Position numbers and translations under genes: made by a program. Below the pieces are notes generated by a model. The model did no database searches and was not told the DNA's origin. It saw nothing but the letters and a program-made list of their open reading frames with translations. Shown here piece after piece: positions 1 through 9,148 of a stretch of DNA of 64,000 bases (the first letter of the stretch is position 1; the number at the start of each line of letters is the position of its first letter). This DNA is from Epiperipatus broadwayi (lineage: Eukaryota; Onychophora; Udeonychophora; Euonychophora; Peripatidae): assembly GCA_028023455.1 (NCBI GenBank), contig JAQFVV010006231.1, positions 3,555,478 to 3,619,477 on the forward strand, given 5' to 3'.

Positions 1-869
1 CCAGCTCATTTTCCTGATGTAAGTAATCTTTAAAATTCTGTACAGATAAAAATACAAGATGAGTTGTTGTTCCTTATTCTTATTGCTTCAATAGGTGCAT
101 GAGTTATAAAATAAATATCCCCTCCATTTATTGTTAATATTTATATTTTTAAAAAATGTTTGTTCATACCATAAATTTGATTTATATAAACATATAAAAA
201 GTCAGTGTTATAAACACTAGGTGTGTGTTTTGAAAAGTACTATATATTTGCAGTTCAATAAATAATACATATTGTATACTATTCATTGTTTATCAACAAA
301 AGATGAACCATTATATGCTATTTCCTATGTGAGAATTTGGAACAAGAGATAGTATAGTTTGCAGCTCACTATATTAACACCAATGATCTTAGTGTGCAAT
401 AAAAAAATTTCCTTTTCATGTTCAATGCAAAGATGCAGTGTAGGAAAGAATATTCTGATCACAATCAAAACATGTTTGGTATGGTACCAGGTTCCTAGAA
501 TGAATTGTTACTGAAATAAAATCACCAATAGATTGTTGCAATATTCGAGAACATTTCTCTTCTAAGCTGTGATAACACCGAGTTGTCAACCCCTACTCAA
601 TCCTTCTTGGGAGCTATACTGTGTGCCCATGTGCTTCTGTTTTACTAGGCATCTTTCAATGCAACAAGGACTTTCTGCACAGCTAGTTCTCATTGATAAT
701 TGCTGAATTGGTATGCAAATGATTATTTTGTGCTAAAGTTAGGGAGAGACATTTGTAAAGCACATTCAGAGCTGTTTCTTAACATTACTGTTAGGACTCA
801 TTAATTAATGAATAAACAGGAACATAGCAGCAATAGACTATGTTTCTCATGTAATTAATGATTAGAAAG
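1..869. other. Intergenic or intronic DNA, no gene seen
   Basis: No supported gene. The segment about 560-830 is somewhat less AT-rich than its surroundings but holds no long open frame and no motif I recognise. Confidence 0.5.
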
Positions 870-954
870 TAAATCAGTTTTTTTTAAAAAAATTTCCTCG
901 AATACTGTGATTATGTCAAGGGTACCACAATGTCAACAAAATTGGGAAATACTG
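870..954 (-). mobile_element. Possible terminal end of a hAT-type DNA transposon
   Basis: Read on the minus strand from 954, the sequence starts CAGTATTTCCCAA and continues with a G/T-rich stretch containing TGGTACCCTTGACA. Many animal hAT elements begin with a CAGTGTTTCCCAA-like end followed by a similar stretch. If this is an end, the 8-bp target duplication would be 955-962 (ctctatat). I did not find the partner end inside the window, so the call rests on resemblance alone. Confidence 0.25.
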
Positions 955-1092
955 CTCTATATCTACATTATTCAGTTCCCAGCCTTTATTTCATGAATAA
1001 TAATGAACACCATAATATACTTTTGCAACACACACATCTAACAGATTTTTTAATATATACATTAAAAGCATAAAGCTAAACTAGTCAATAAA

Positions 1093-1175
1093 TAATCAAA
1101 ATTACTCCAAATTCACAACTCAACCAGAGTAGCCAACAAAAAAAAAAACACTAAAACACTATCAAACAGACTTCT
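1093..1175 (+). repeat. Left arm of inverted repeat flanking the Penelope-like element
   Basis: The arm starts ATAATCAAAATTACTCCAAA and runs through ACACTAAAACACTATC. The reverse complement of about 2445-2540 matches it with moderate divergence and small indels. It lies just beyond the 3' end of the endonuclease. Confidence 0.7.
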
Positions 1176-1274
1176 CAAGTTTACAGAATTACAAAATAAC
1201 ATATTTAAACTAAACATTACACATAATTCCACTTACTTACCATACATCCTTAATATTAAAAGAACTATTAAATA

Positions 1275-1525
1275 AGCTAAATGCTTCAGAATCATACATT
1301 TTTAATAATAATAATAAAGATTGCTCATTTCAATAATAAAGATTCTTTAATTTTTTTTCTTATTTCATTTCCCTCAAAGAAAACAATCTTAGCTTCATCA
1401 AAATTAATAATAAAACCTGTATCTTTTTCATGGATATTCAAAGCAAAACTAAGATATTTATTTCCACCCTACTTTTATTCTTATATTTAAGCTCAAACTA
1501 CTCTGACCTATATATACTTCCTTAC
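1275..1525 (-). pseudogene. GIY-YIG endonuclease remnant of the Penelope-like element
   Basis: In the minus direction the sequence reads CKEVYIGQSSLSLNIRI, a GIY-YIG core in which YIG is exact. A stop and frame change follow. The read then resumes with ALNIHEKDTG, FIINFDEAKI and VFFEGNEIRKK and ends at a stop near 1322. In EN-positive Penelope-like elements this domain nicks DNA for integration and lies C-terminal to the RT, as it does here. At least one stop and a frameshift make it non-functional. Confidence 0.8.
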
Positions 1526-1823
1526 AAAAACAAGGGATAATGTGCACTACTCCAGGAATAATCTTTCTATAAAAATTTCCTTGTATTATTTAATAAATTA
1601 TTCAAGTAATACCCCTTTTCCAAGCAATTTTATAAAAAGACAATTTAAATGGCAAAAAGTAAAATCATATTTTTCTTTATTCTTTACATCATTACAAATA
1701 TTACTATTAAATAAAATACTTTTAATAAATTTATCAGCGTATCCAACACTCAAATAATCTTTGTAAAATTGATCTTTTTGAAACAAAGCTATCCCACTAG
1801 AAATAATTATTTAATATGTATTT

Positions 1824-2114
1824 CTATAACAATAATTTCTTAAATAGCTTTTTATGAGATACAGATTGATAGCTAACATAATGACTACATACCAAACAAT
1901 TAGTCTTTACATTTCTAATTACCATTAGATCTAAAAAATTTAATTTAACAAAATCTGACACCTCACCCCCCCCCTCTTCTACCATGTATTTTATAAAATG
2001 ATCAAAACAATTAAACTCATTTACCAATTCTTTCAATTTATCATTCTCAACTACAAACAAAAAATCATCCACATATCTAACAAATAACTTTAAATATAAA
2101 CAATTCTTTTTCAA
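1824..2114 (-). pseudogene. Penelope-like reverse transcriptase fragment (catalytic motif)
   Basis: This is the longest open piece of the element's reverse transcriptase, 96 codons. It carries RYVDDFLFVVEN, in which the two aspartates at 2064-2069 would bind the catalytic metal ions. This is followed by a lysine- and glutamate-rich stretch and KLNFLDLMVIRN, a block that follows the palm domain in Penelope-like RTs. The active-site residues are intact, but the frame is cut off from both the upstream RT motifs and the downstream endonuclease. The first methionine is only a frame start, not a real translation start. The family assignment is firm; function is lost. Confidence 0.85.
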
Positions 2115-2444
2115 TTTCCTCTTCCAAAAGATTAATATAAACTGAACAAATTAAAGGAGAAATAAACCTATTATCCACCTTTCCTTAATCTTACAAAAAT
2201 TACCATTATAAGTAAAATAAATTCTCTAATAATAAAAGCAAATCTTTAATAACATTTTATTTTTTGACAAAGATCCACCTGTAACCAATACAGACATAAG
2301 AACATCAATACTGCATAATCTGTTAACATATTGATACATATTCTCAATATCCAAACTAATAAATATTCAATTACTTTCCATTTTAAAATTATTAATCTTA
2401 TCAAATATGTTTAAATATGTTATTTTGTTCTTTACATATGAGAA

Positions 2445-2540
2445 GACTGCTTATAGTAGTGAAACCATTGGTAGTGTTTTAGAGTTTATTTTCTTAGCTA
2501 GTCTGTTTGAGCTGTGAATTTGGGATAATTTTGATTATAT
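2445..2540 (-). repeat. Right arm of inverted repeat flanking the Penelope-like element
   Basis: This is the inverted partner of 1093-1175. On the minus strand it reads ATAATCAAAATTATCCCAAA followed by TTCACAGCTCAAACAGAC. It is followed on the plus strand by a TA/TG microsatellite at 2538-2562. Confidence 0.7.
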
Positions 2541-2562
2541 ATATATATATGTGTGTGTGTAC

Positions 2563-3899
2563 ATGTCTATGTACAACTTTGTTTAAGAATTATACACATT
2601 AAGACTGAACAACTTTTTTTAATAAAAAAACCCATATATCTATAAATATATACAATAGATATTTTTAACATGTATTTACAATTGATACATACTAACGATA
2701 AAATTTAATTTACATAATTATATATATTAAGACATCATTTTCAAGAAAATAAATAAATAAATAAAAACTTAGTACTTTCATATCTTTTTTTCTTTATTTT
2801 TATGATGAAAATTATTTTATAAAAAGCAAGATAAAAAATATGCCTAAATAATGTTAAATACATAAAATTCAAACTCTAAACTTGCCTGAAAAAGATAGCA
2901 GCAGTTTATTTTTTATAAAGTAAAAAGTTAAAATTTAAAAAATTACAATTCTGTTTTTTACTGATACCTACTTTTCTATTTAATAATTTCTGTCAATCGC
3001 AGAACTGCAAAATTTTAGATAATGTATATGATGGGCAGACTATATGTATTTAGCTGTACTACTGTATGAACGTTTTTTAAGTGAACTATCTTATTTATCA
3101 TCAAATGCAAATACTAGTGTATATTTGCATTTCAAAATTATAAATTATTAATATTACTATTAATCTGTCTGATGCATATAAGGCCTTTCATGGAATAGAA
3201 ATGATGCTTTGGTTGCTTCGAATTAAATTCATTCGCTTGCAACTATCTGTTAGTATTTGCATGGAGGTGATGGCAGAAACTAAAAGATATATTGACTTAC
3301 TAATTTTAAAAAAACACAGAAGATCTCAAAACAAACAATGTGACAATATTATTAATTGGCAATATTCTTTGTTTTTAAATCTTGAGATGCTTGCAAGAGC
3401 TCTTCTTTCGTTTGTCTTCAAAAAGGATAAATGTATATTTTCCATAGTTTATTTATATATTTGTGATTATTTTTTCAAAATATTTATTTTAAGATAAAAG
3501 TATTTATGATTATACTCAGATTTTATTCAAAAAGATTTATTGTTAAAGCAGACAAATTAAGAAAAACATTATAATGGTAGAGAATGTTTTGATTGGCTAA
3601 AAAGAGAACACCTTCATATTCATCATATCAGTTATTTTGTCACTTTTTAATAATTACAAGTGAATTTTAAATTTTAAAACAGCATTTTGTTGCTTTATGG
3701 TGACTTTCCTGTGGCAATTTCAGTTAGAAATCATAATTTTACATTTTGCAGCATCTCTTGCCATTTTTGGCCACATTTTCTTTATTTTATGCTCATTTTA
3801 TCATAAATTCTTAGCTTCATCTATATTTAAAATTTGGAATTCCAAAAAAATCTGCATTTAGTAGCATTTTAACAAAAAAGAATCAAATTTTGTTTGCCA
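2563..3899. other. No recognisable gene; one unsupported 98-codon frame
   Basis: AT-rich DNA. A 98-codon open frame at 3201-3497 (plus) resembles no family I know. It has no convincing splice or start context and a composition close to its surroundings, so I do not call it a gene. Confidence 0.4.
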
Positions 3900-5345
3900 T
3901 ATATGGAATTACATAGAGCCGACTGTCCATCTCCTTTTACCATATATGATGCTTAAAAGCATCGACTGTAAATTTCTGCTATTGTCGACTGAGTGTTTCT
4001 AACTGTCAATGTCAGAAATCACACACAAATTGTTTTATGCTTTCATAATAGATTTTGAATGTAAATAAACTTGTTTTCCATAATTATTTACATTTATAAT
4101 TATTTTTTTACAATAGTATAACTAAATTTAGACTTTTCTCTTTCAAGATAATTTTATTTGACCTATAAGTGATTACAAAAAAAATAAAAATAAAAAAATA
4201 ACAAGAAATATCTAGATGAGGTTACAGGGTGGTATATACAAAGAAGAAATGATTCAAAAGTCAGTAGAATATAACCTGTGGATGTAAGGTGAATATTAAT
4301 CATCTAGTCTATAACGAAATACCTTTGTTAGTAAACCCTGTTTTGGCAAGTTATGGTTGGAGGGTTTTATTAAATCATAATAAGATATTAAGTCATAATA
4401 AATATTTTCATATAAATTATTTAGGGGTTGGTTGGAGAGATGCTGTTTAGATCAGTTGTGAATTCCCATGTTAATATGGCCAGGTATGGATCGGCCTCTC
4501 GTCTGTTTCTTGGATATTTTTAATTATGCTGAGAAAGCAGTTATTGATTTCGTTAAGCGGTAATTTTTGAAAAATCACCTTGCATCTGGTCAACCAGATG
4601 GCAAAGTTTATGTAGGTGGCGAGCCTGATTTCAGCGAAAATGCCTCTATTTAAAACCCCTTCAAGAGATGTTAGATCTGGACCATTATTATCAATGTGTT
4701 TCTGGAAGTTTTGTCTTAGTCCCATGTTCAATTCAAAAATAACCTATTGGGAAGCCTTCAACCTATCCAACTCAAATACCCAGAAGGCACACACTTACCT
4801 CCCCATCAACATAAACAAACTGCGCAAACTAGCCCGTAGATTGAAACTAGCACCTAAACACACAGACTTTCTTCTCAAAATTAACCTTGGTAGCCTCTCC
4901 ACTGCTATATTTCTTAATAGAAGAGGCTTCCGCATAGATCCCATATGTTGTGTCTGTCTTTCCAGCCCAGAAGATAAATTTAGACTTTTATTCAAAAATA
5001 TTTAATATTTATAAGAAAAATAAAGAGAAATGAATAATTCTTCTTTGCTATTTGCCTATCAATGACATTCAGTGACAACTAGCAACACATAAATATTTTT
5101 CATAATTATTTACCTATTTATAATCATTTTTCATGCTATATTGACTCATAGTATGATTAGATTTGGATTTTTATTTAAAACATTTAAATTTTAGAAGAAG
5201 AAAAGACAACAGAAATGAATAGACAGCATTTCTACTTCTCTAAGACATGAGAATCAATGGCGACTGCACATTATAGTTGATTGAAAAATAATTATTTTGT
5301 TTTACTGCAAGCAATTTGAATGTAAAATAATTCAATTTTTACAAG
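3900..5345. repeat. Degenerate tandem repeat, period about 185 bp, interrupted by a LINE fragment
   Basis: The block containing CATAATTATTTAC followed by a T-rich stretch and TTAGACTTTT or TTGGATTTTT recurs near 4078-4150 and 5100-5180. The part from about 4977 resembles the part from about 5162, which is where the period comes from. Copies are strongly diverged. The LINE remnant at about 4400-4976 lies between copies, as if inserted into the array. Confidence 0.45.
4440..5005. mobile_element. LINE C-terminal remnant with halves in opposite orientation
   Basis: On the plus strand, 4740-5005 encodes a piece ending PICCVCLSSPEDKFRLLF, preceded by KHTDFLLKINLGSLSTAIFL. This resembles the cysteine-containing zinc-binding module downstream of many non-LTR reverse transcriptases (C-x2-C followed by a D/E-x-x-H-like segment, here degraded). 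On the minus strand, 4740 down to 4471 encodes ATYINFAIWLTRCKVIFQ, which resembles the helical segment normally following that module. The two parts are adjacent in a LINE protein but here diverge from a junction near 4735. LINE membership rests on pattern resemblance without database support. Confidence 0.5.
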
Positions 5346-7383
5346 TTAAATTAAAACAATTTGGATGAATAAGAACAATCAAAGTTTTACTCAAACTGAC
5401 GAATAAGAAATCCCTTGAGGAAAGGTTAACAAGAATTAGTTTGGGTTTTACAAATGAATTTAAAACATACATTTTTTTATTCATTAATTTTTATTGATAA
5501 TGCTATTTTAATTTATTATTTGTTTTCTGTGTTTGCAACATTGAAATATTATTTTTAACAATATTTTCATTTGTAAATTTATATTTCTTAAAAATTATTT
5601 GAAAATTTGTGGAAATAAAATAGAGGTTTAATCCATAAAATAACATGTTAATAAATTCCAAATGGCCATTAAGGCATATCAAAAATGTGCAAAATTAAAA
5701 AGAAACAAACATTTGAAAACAAATTATTACATAATCTAATATTTATTTTATAGAAAAGATCCCTAATGAACATATATTTTCAAATACAAATCTTGGATTA
5801 AAAATAAAACATTTTCATTTTACATAAGAAGCTGCATAAAATATGATCAGCAAGTACTATTGAAAGTCGTTTTAATTGCAAATTTAGATAGATTAATTTA
5901 AACCTACTAACAAAATCCCTATTTTAAAATTTAGAATAAATTTAAAATTAATAACTTTTAAAAATGTTAAAATTCTTTACTTTTTATCTCCATTTTATTA
6001 TAATGATTATATATTCTCAGTTTTTTCAATTTTATTTTATATGGTATGTTAGCTTTATGAAGTTTAATATCTTCACCTTTAATCAAATGCATATAAATTT
6101 GATATGGTGAAGGTGGCAGTAGAAAAATTGCTATAATATGAGACACATTGTTTTTTTGATGCCTTAAACAAACTGGGCAGGGCAAATTCATAATATCCAT
6201 TCTATATGTTTTTTTGTCATTGCAATTATTTTTTAACTTAGATTTAATAATTTTTGATCCTATAAGGATTATATAATTCATAAAGTCATTTCCTTCTCCC
6301 CCTGTTTATTTTTTATTTTTAGTGAAAATGCTTTAAATATAATAGCAATTTTAATTTGTGTGAAAAGTTTTAATTTAAATCAGTTGACAAATATTTTGGC
6401 TAATATAATACACAATTTAAAATTAATTATTAATAGTATAATTATAATTTATTTTAAATTTATGTTGAATTAAATTTGTATTTTTTTTTTCAAAATGCCT
6501 CCTTTTGGCATGGATATCTCTGAAACAAATTATGATTAAAAATTAAGCAAATAATGTTCAGTAAATGATATTTTACACTTATATTTAGTGATTTTGGTTG
6601 AATAATTCCCCGAAGTCATTTTTGTTTTTCAAAATAATTTGCAATTACAGAAACTAAATTTTATAATTACTGTACGATGATTATAATTTTTGCTGCAAAC
6701 AAAATACCATCAAAAAAAATTTTAATCTATAAAAATAAGTGAATACACAGTTTTTAGGTTGACATATATAATATTAATATATTTAGTTGTTGCACGTCAT
6801 CAAAATAGTTTTTTTATTATTTATTTTAATGAATATGGCACTTTTTTTATATACTTTTGTACATGTTATACTTTACTTTGGATATACTAATAATAAATCT
6901 ATTGATTATTTTGCCATAACACTGGATAAAAATTAAATAAATAAGGTACTATACATTAATCGTATTTTAATTTTATAATCAAAATATTATATGCTGTAAT
7001 ATTGTATACTATACTATGTATAATGAATAAACTCTATACCATACAATTTTAGCATGAATATTGCCATTTTTCATTTGGATGACAAAATAATTATCCTATA
7101 ATATCATCAATCTTACAAAATGACCATTATTTTTGAAACAGCTGCCAAAAAAAATTCTAAACTTTTTTTTATTATGATTATTATTGAGAATAATCCATTG
7201 TAAATCAAAATAGGGGGTACAAATTGATGATGATTGCTATGATGAATCTTAGCCCAAATGTCCCGCAGTAAGCAGGGAAGTGAATATAATTGATTTTTTT
7301 TTGCCCATTTAAGTTTTATCTATTATAAAATGTCAAAAATACCATTATGGAAATATAATTGGAAAAAAAAAACAACAATCTCA
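5346..7383. other. AT-rich DNA, no gene seen
   Basis: Only short open frames. A 104-codon frame at 5967-6281 (minus) has no recognisable domain; its CPVC and CLRH-like residues do not form a convincing zinc site. I see nothing else to report. Confidence 0.4.
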
Positions 7384-7790
7384 CATGGTTTAGTGCAGGG
7401 TCTCCCAACCCTACGCCCGCAGGCACCATGGTGCCTGCAAACCATTTTACGTGTGCCCGCCGCTATCCGAACATGATAAAAAAATTATTTATCTGATACA
7501 AATAAATTTAATTTTTAAAATTTTTTATAAATTATTGTATTATATTGTAATCAAATTGTAGGCCCTGCAATTTTTAAAATAAATATGTTTTTGTACATTA
7601 TGTGTATTATTAACAATATCCAACTATAAATTTATATTGAAAAAATAAATGGTGCTCGCCACCTGGCCGATATTATAGAATGTGCTCTTAAGTGCAAAAA
7701 GGACCCCTGGTTTAGTGCAATGGTAAAGTGACCGACTCTAAAGCATAAAGTCCTCAGATCAGTTTGTCACTTCCCAGCAATAAAGCCATT
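7384..7790 (+). repeat. tRNA-like SINE fragment, split by a hAT MITE
   Basis: With the MITE and one target copy removed, the host sequence reads GGTTTAGTGCAATGGTAAAG followed by TGACCGACTCTAAAGC and a degraded B-box region near 7752-7770. This looks like the 5' tRNA-derived part of a SINE, with an A-box-like TGGTAAAGTGA at 7721-7731. The B box is poorly preserved and no clear tail is seen, so the call is tentative. Confidence 0.4.
7396..7709. mobile_element. hAT-type MITE, 314 bp, with perfect 8-bp target duplication
   Basis: The element begins CAGGGTCTCCCAACC and ends AAAAAGGACCCCTG. Its reverse-complemented right end starts CAGGGGTCC, giving short imperfect terminal inverted repeats. It is flanked on both sides by GTTTAGTG (7388-7395 and 7710-7717), the 8-bp duplication size of hAT elements. 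The internal part contains a short GC-rich palindrome (GGCACCATGGTGCC, near 7421) and no coding capacity, so it must be mobilised in trans. Confidence 0.9.
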
Positions 7791-8472
7791 CAATTATATA
7801 TATCTTTTAACAAAATCATGTAACCTAGAAAAAAATTAATTTAAGTTTAATTATGTATGATTTAGAACTAATTAAGTAATTCTTTTAAGAGAATACAGTC
7901 ATACATATATATATATTGTAACCAGTTGGTTACATATCTATACTAGAAAAATAAATAATTAGGTAGTTGGCAGCATGTTCCTCAGGTTTGAGAATGAAAA
8001 AAAATTATTCAATTAATGGAAAAAATAAAATTTAATTTTCCAATACATATTTTATTATGGGTCTTTATTTAACTAAATGTTTGTAAAATCCCCATATAAT
8101 AGTATGAAAATTTTCAAACCTTAAATATATTTAAGAGTACACCTGGGTCTCGTTTTACGTGATAGATAGGTTCCTCAAAAAACACGCGCAAAAGAAATTG
8201 CACAAAAATAGATGTAGCTTACCTTGAAAAAGGGGGGATACGGACTGTCATTTTTCAAAAATCGCATAAAAGCAAAGCACCAATGTAAAATTACTTTAAA
8301 ATTCGCGCAAAAAAAAAATAAGGAAATAAAATATGACTAATAAAAAATTTCAAATTTGAAAAAAATTGATACAAGACAAACTTTTTTTAACTACAATATT
8401 TAATTTTATTCAAAACAATATATTTTTATGCATAATTTGCAGTACAGTAATTGACATTTTTTTATACACGTT

Positions 8473-8800
8473 TTAATTATTATCGCTACTTGCTGATAAA
8501 TAGGTTTGTTTGCAAACTGGTAAAACATCAGATTCTTCACAAGAGGAAATACAACTAGCACCAACTTCACTCTCATGTTGTGTTAATGGTTTTCTGGTGA
8601 CAACGTAATTAGTAATTAATCTTTGAGATGATGATTTTATTAATTGTTTATGAAGCTTGTGATATCCAGACATACAATCATTTAGCTCTCGTTGGAATTT
8701 AAGTGCATGTTCGTGATTAGTGTCATTAATAAGAAAATAATTAAAAACAAACTTGCAGACACTAAATGATTAATATTTGATTACGTTCTTTTTTAAAAAG
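8473..8800 (-). pseudogene. Tigger-like transposase C-terminal fragment
   Basis: The minus-strand reading gives EHALKFQRELNDCMSGYHKL followed by an IKSSSQRLITNYV block. It resembles the tail of Tigger/jerky-type transposases, where an arginine- or lysine-rich helix precedes a Q-T/I-T-L/N-x-Y/F segment. The catalytic DDE part is absent. The match is short, but its position inside a Tigger-ended element supports it. Confidence 0.5.
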
Positions 8801-8980
8801 TGAAAACAGAATGTGATTTAAAATGCAAAATTAACACGCACAATGTTTGAACAAATTTACATTATAATCTTGTAAAATTTAATATGGGTATACATAAAAT
8901 GTGGAAATCATGATTTTAATTTCATTATTGCATAAAATCTTACTATTATAAAGCACTGAAAATATTGAAATTACTAAGAT

Positions 8981-9085
8981 GAAAGTCGAATTCCAATAAT
9001 GTGCTATTACTTTCAATATGACGTAACTGCGCTAAATTTATTATTTAAAGTAATAGCGCATTATCGGAGTTCAACTTCCGAAGAA
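8981..9085. repeat. Palindromic sequence inside the Tigger element
   Basis: GAAAGTCGAATTCC then AATAATGTGCTATTAC, from about 8981, is the inverse of GTAATAGCGCATTATCGGAG then TTCAACTTCC, ending near 9080. The middle (about 9010-9050) contains TGACGTAACTGCGC. It may be a subterminal hairpin of the element or a tiny nested palindromic insertion. Confidence 0.6.
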
Positions 9086-9148
9086 ACATGAATCATGTAA
9101 CTTCAAAATCGCGTTAAATAAATCCGCGTAAAACGAGACCCAGGTGTA

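Larger units (their letters stand above)
1085..2545 (-). mobile_element. Penelope-like element, decayed, with inverted end arms
   Basis: This is a retroelement of the Penelope-like order with a C-terminal GIY-YIG endonuclease, on the minus strand. Reverse transcriptase signatures are visible in order. Motif A-like SLDIENMY lies near 2333-2361. A motif B-like YFTYNGNF lies near 2200. The catalytic YVDD is at 2064-2075, followed by a FLDL block near 1935. Further on comes GYADKF, near 1735. The GIY-YIG core EVYIGQSS is at 1497-1520, and its conserved tail FDEAKIVFFEGNE lies around 1355-1400. The pieces are split by stops and frame changes, so this is a dead copy. The segments about 1093-1175 and 2445-2540 are inverted copies of each other, like the pseudo-terminal repeats known for this order. 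The 5' half of the RT is very degraded. Confidence 0.85.
8140..9146. mobile_element. Tigger/pogo-type DNA transposon, internally deleted
   Basis: The terminal inverted repeats match for about 20 bp: left CACCTGGGTCTCGTTTTACG at 8140, and the right end reads the same outward from 9146 on the minus strand. Both ends abut a TA dinucleotide (8138-8139 and 9147-9148), the duplication of the Tc1/mariner superfamily. The CTCGTTTTACGCG-type end is characteristic of pogo/Tigger elements. At about 1.0 kb it is well short of a full Tigger, and only a C-terminal transposase fragment remains. Confidence 0.85.

Noticed and set aside
3201-3497. 98-codon open frame, plus strand
   Set aside because: No recognisable domain, composition like the surroundings, no support from neighbours; frames of this length occur by chance over 64 kb.
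5967-6281. 104-codon frame with CPVC and histidines, minus strand
   Set aside because: The cysteine and histidine spacing does not form a known zinc finger, and nothing around it supports a gene or a transposon protein.
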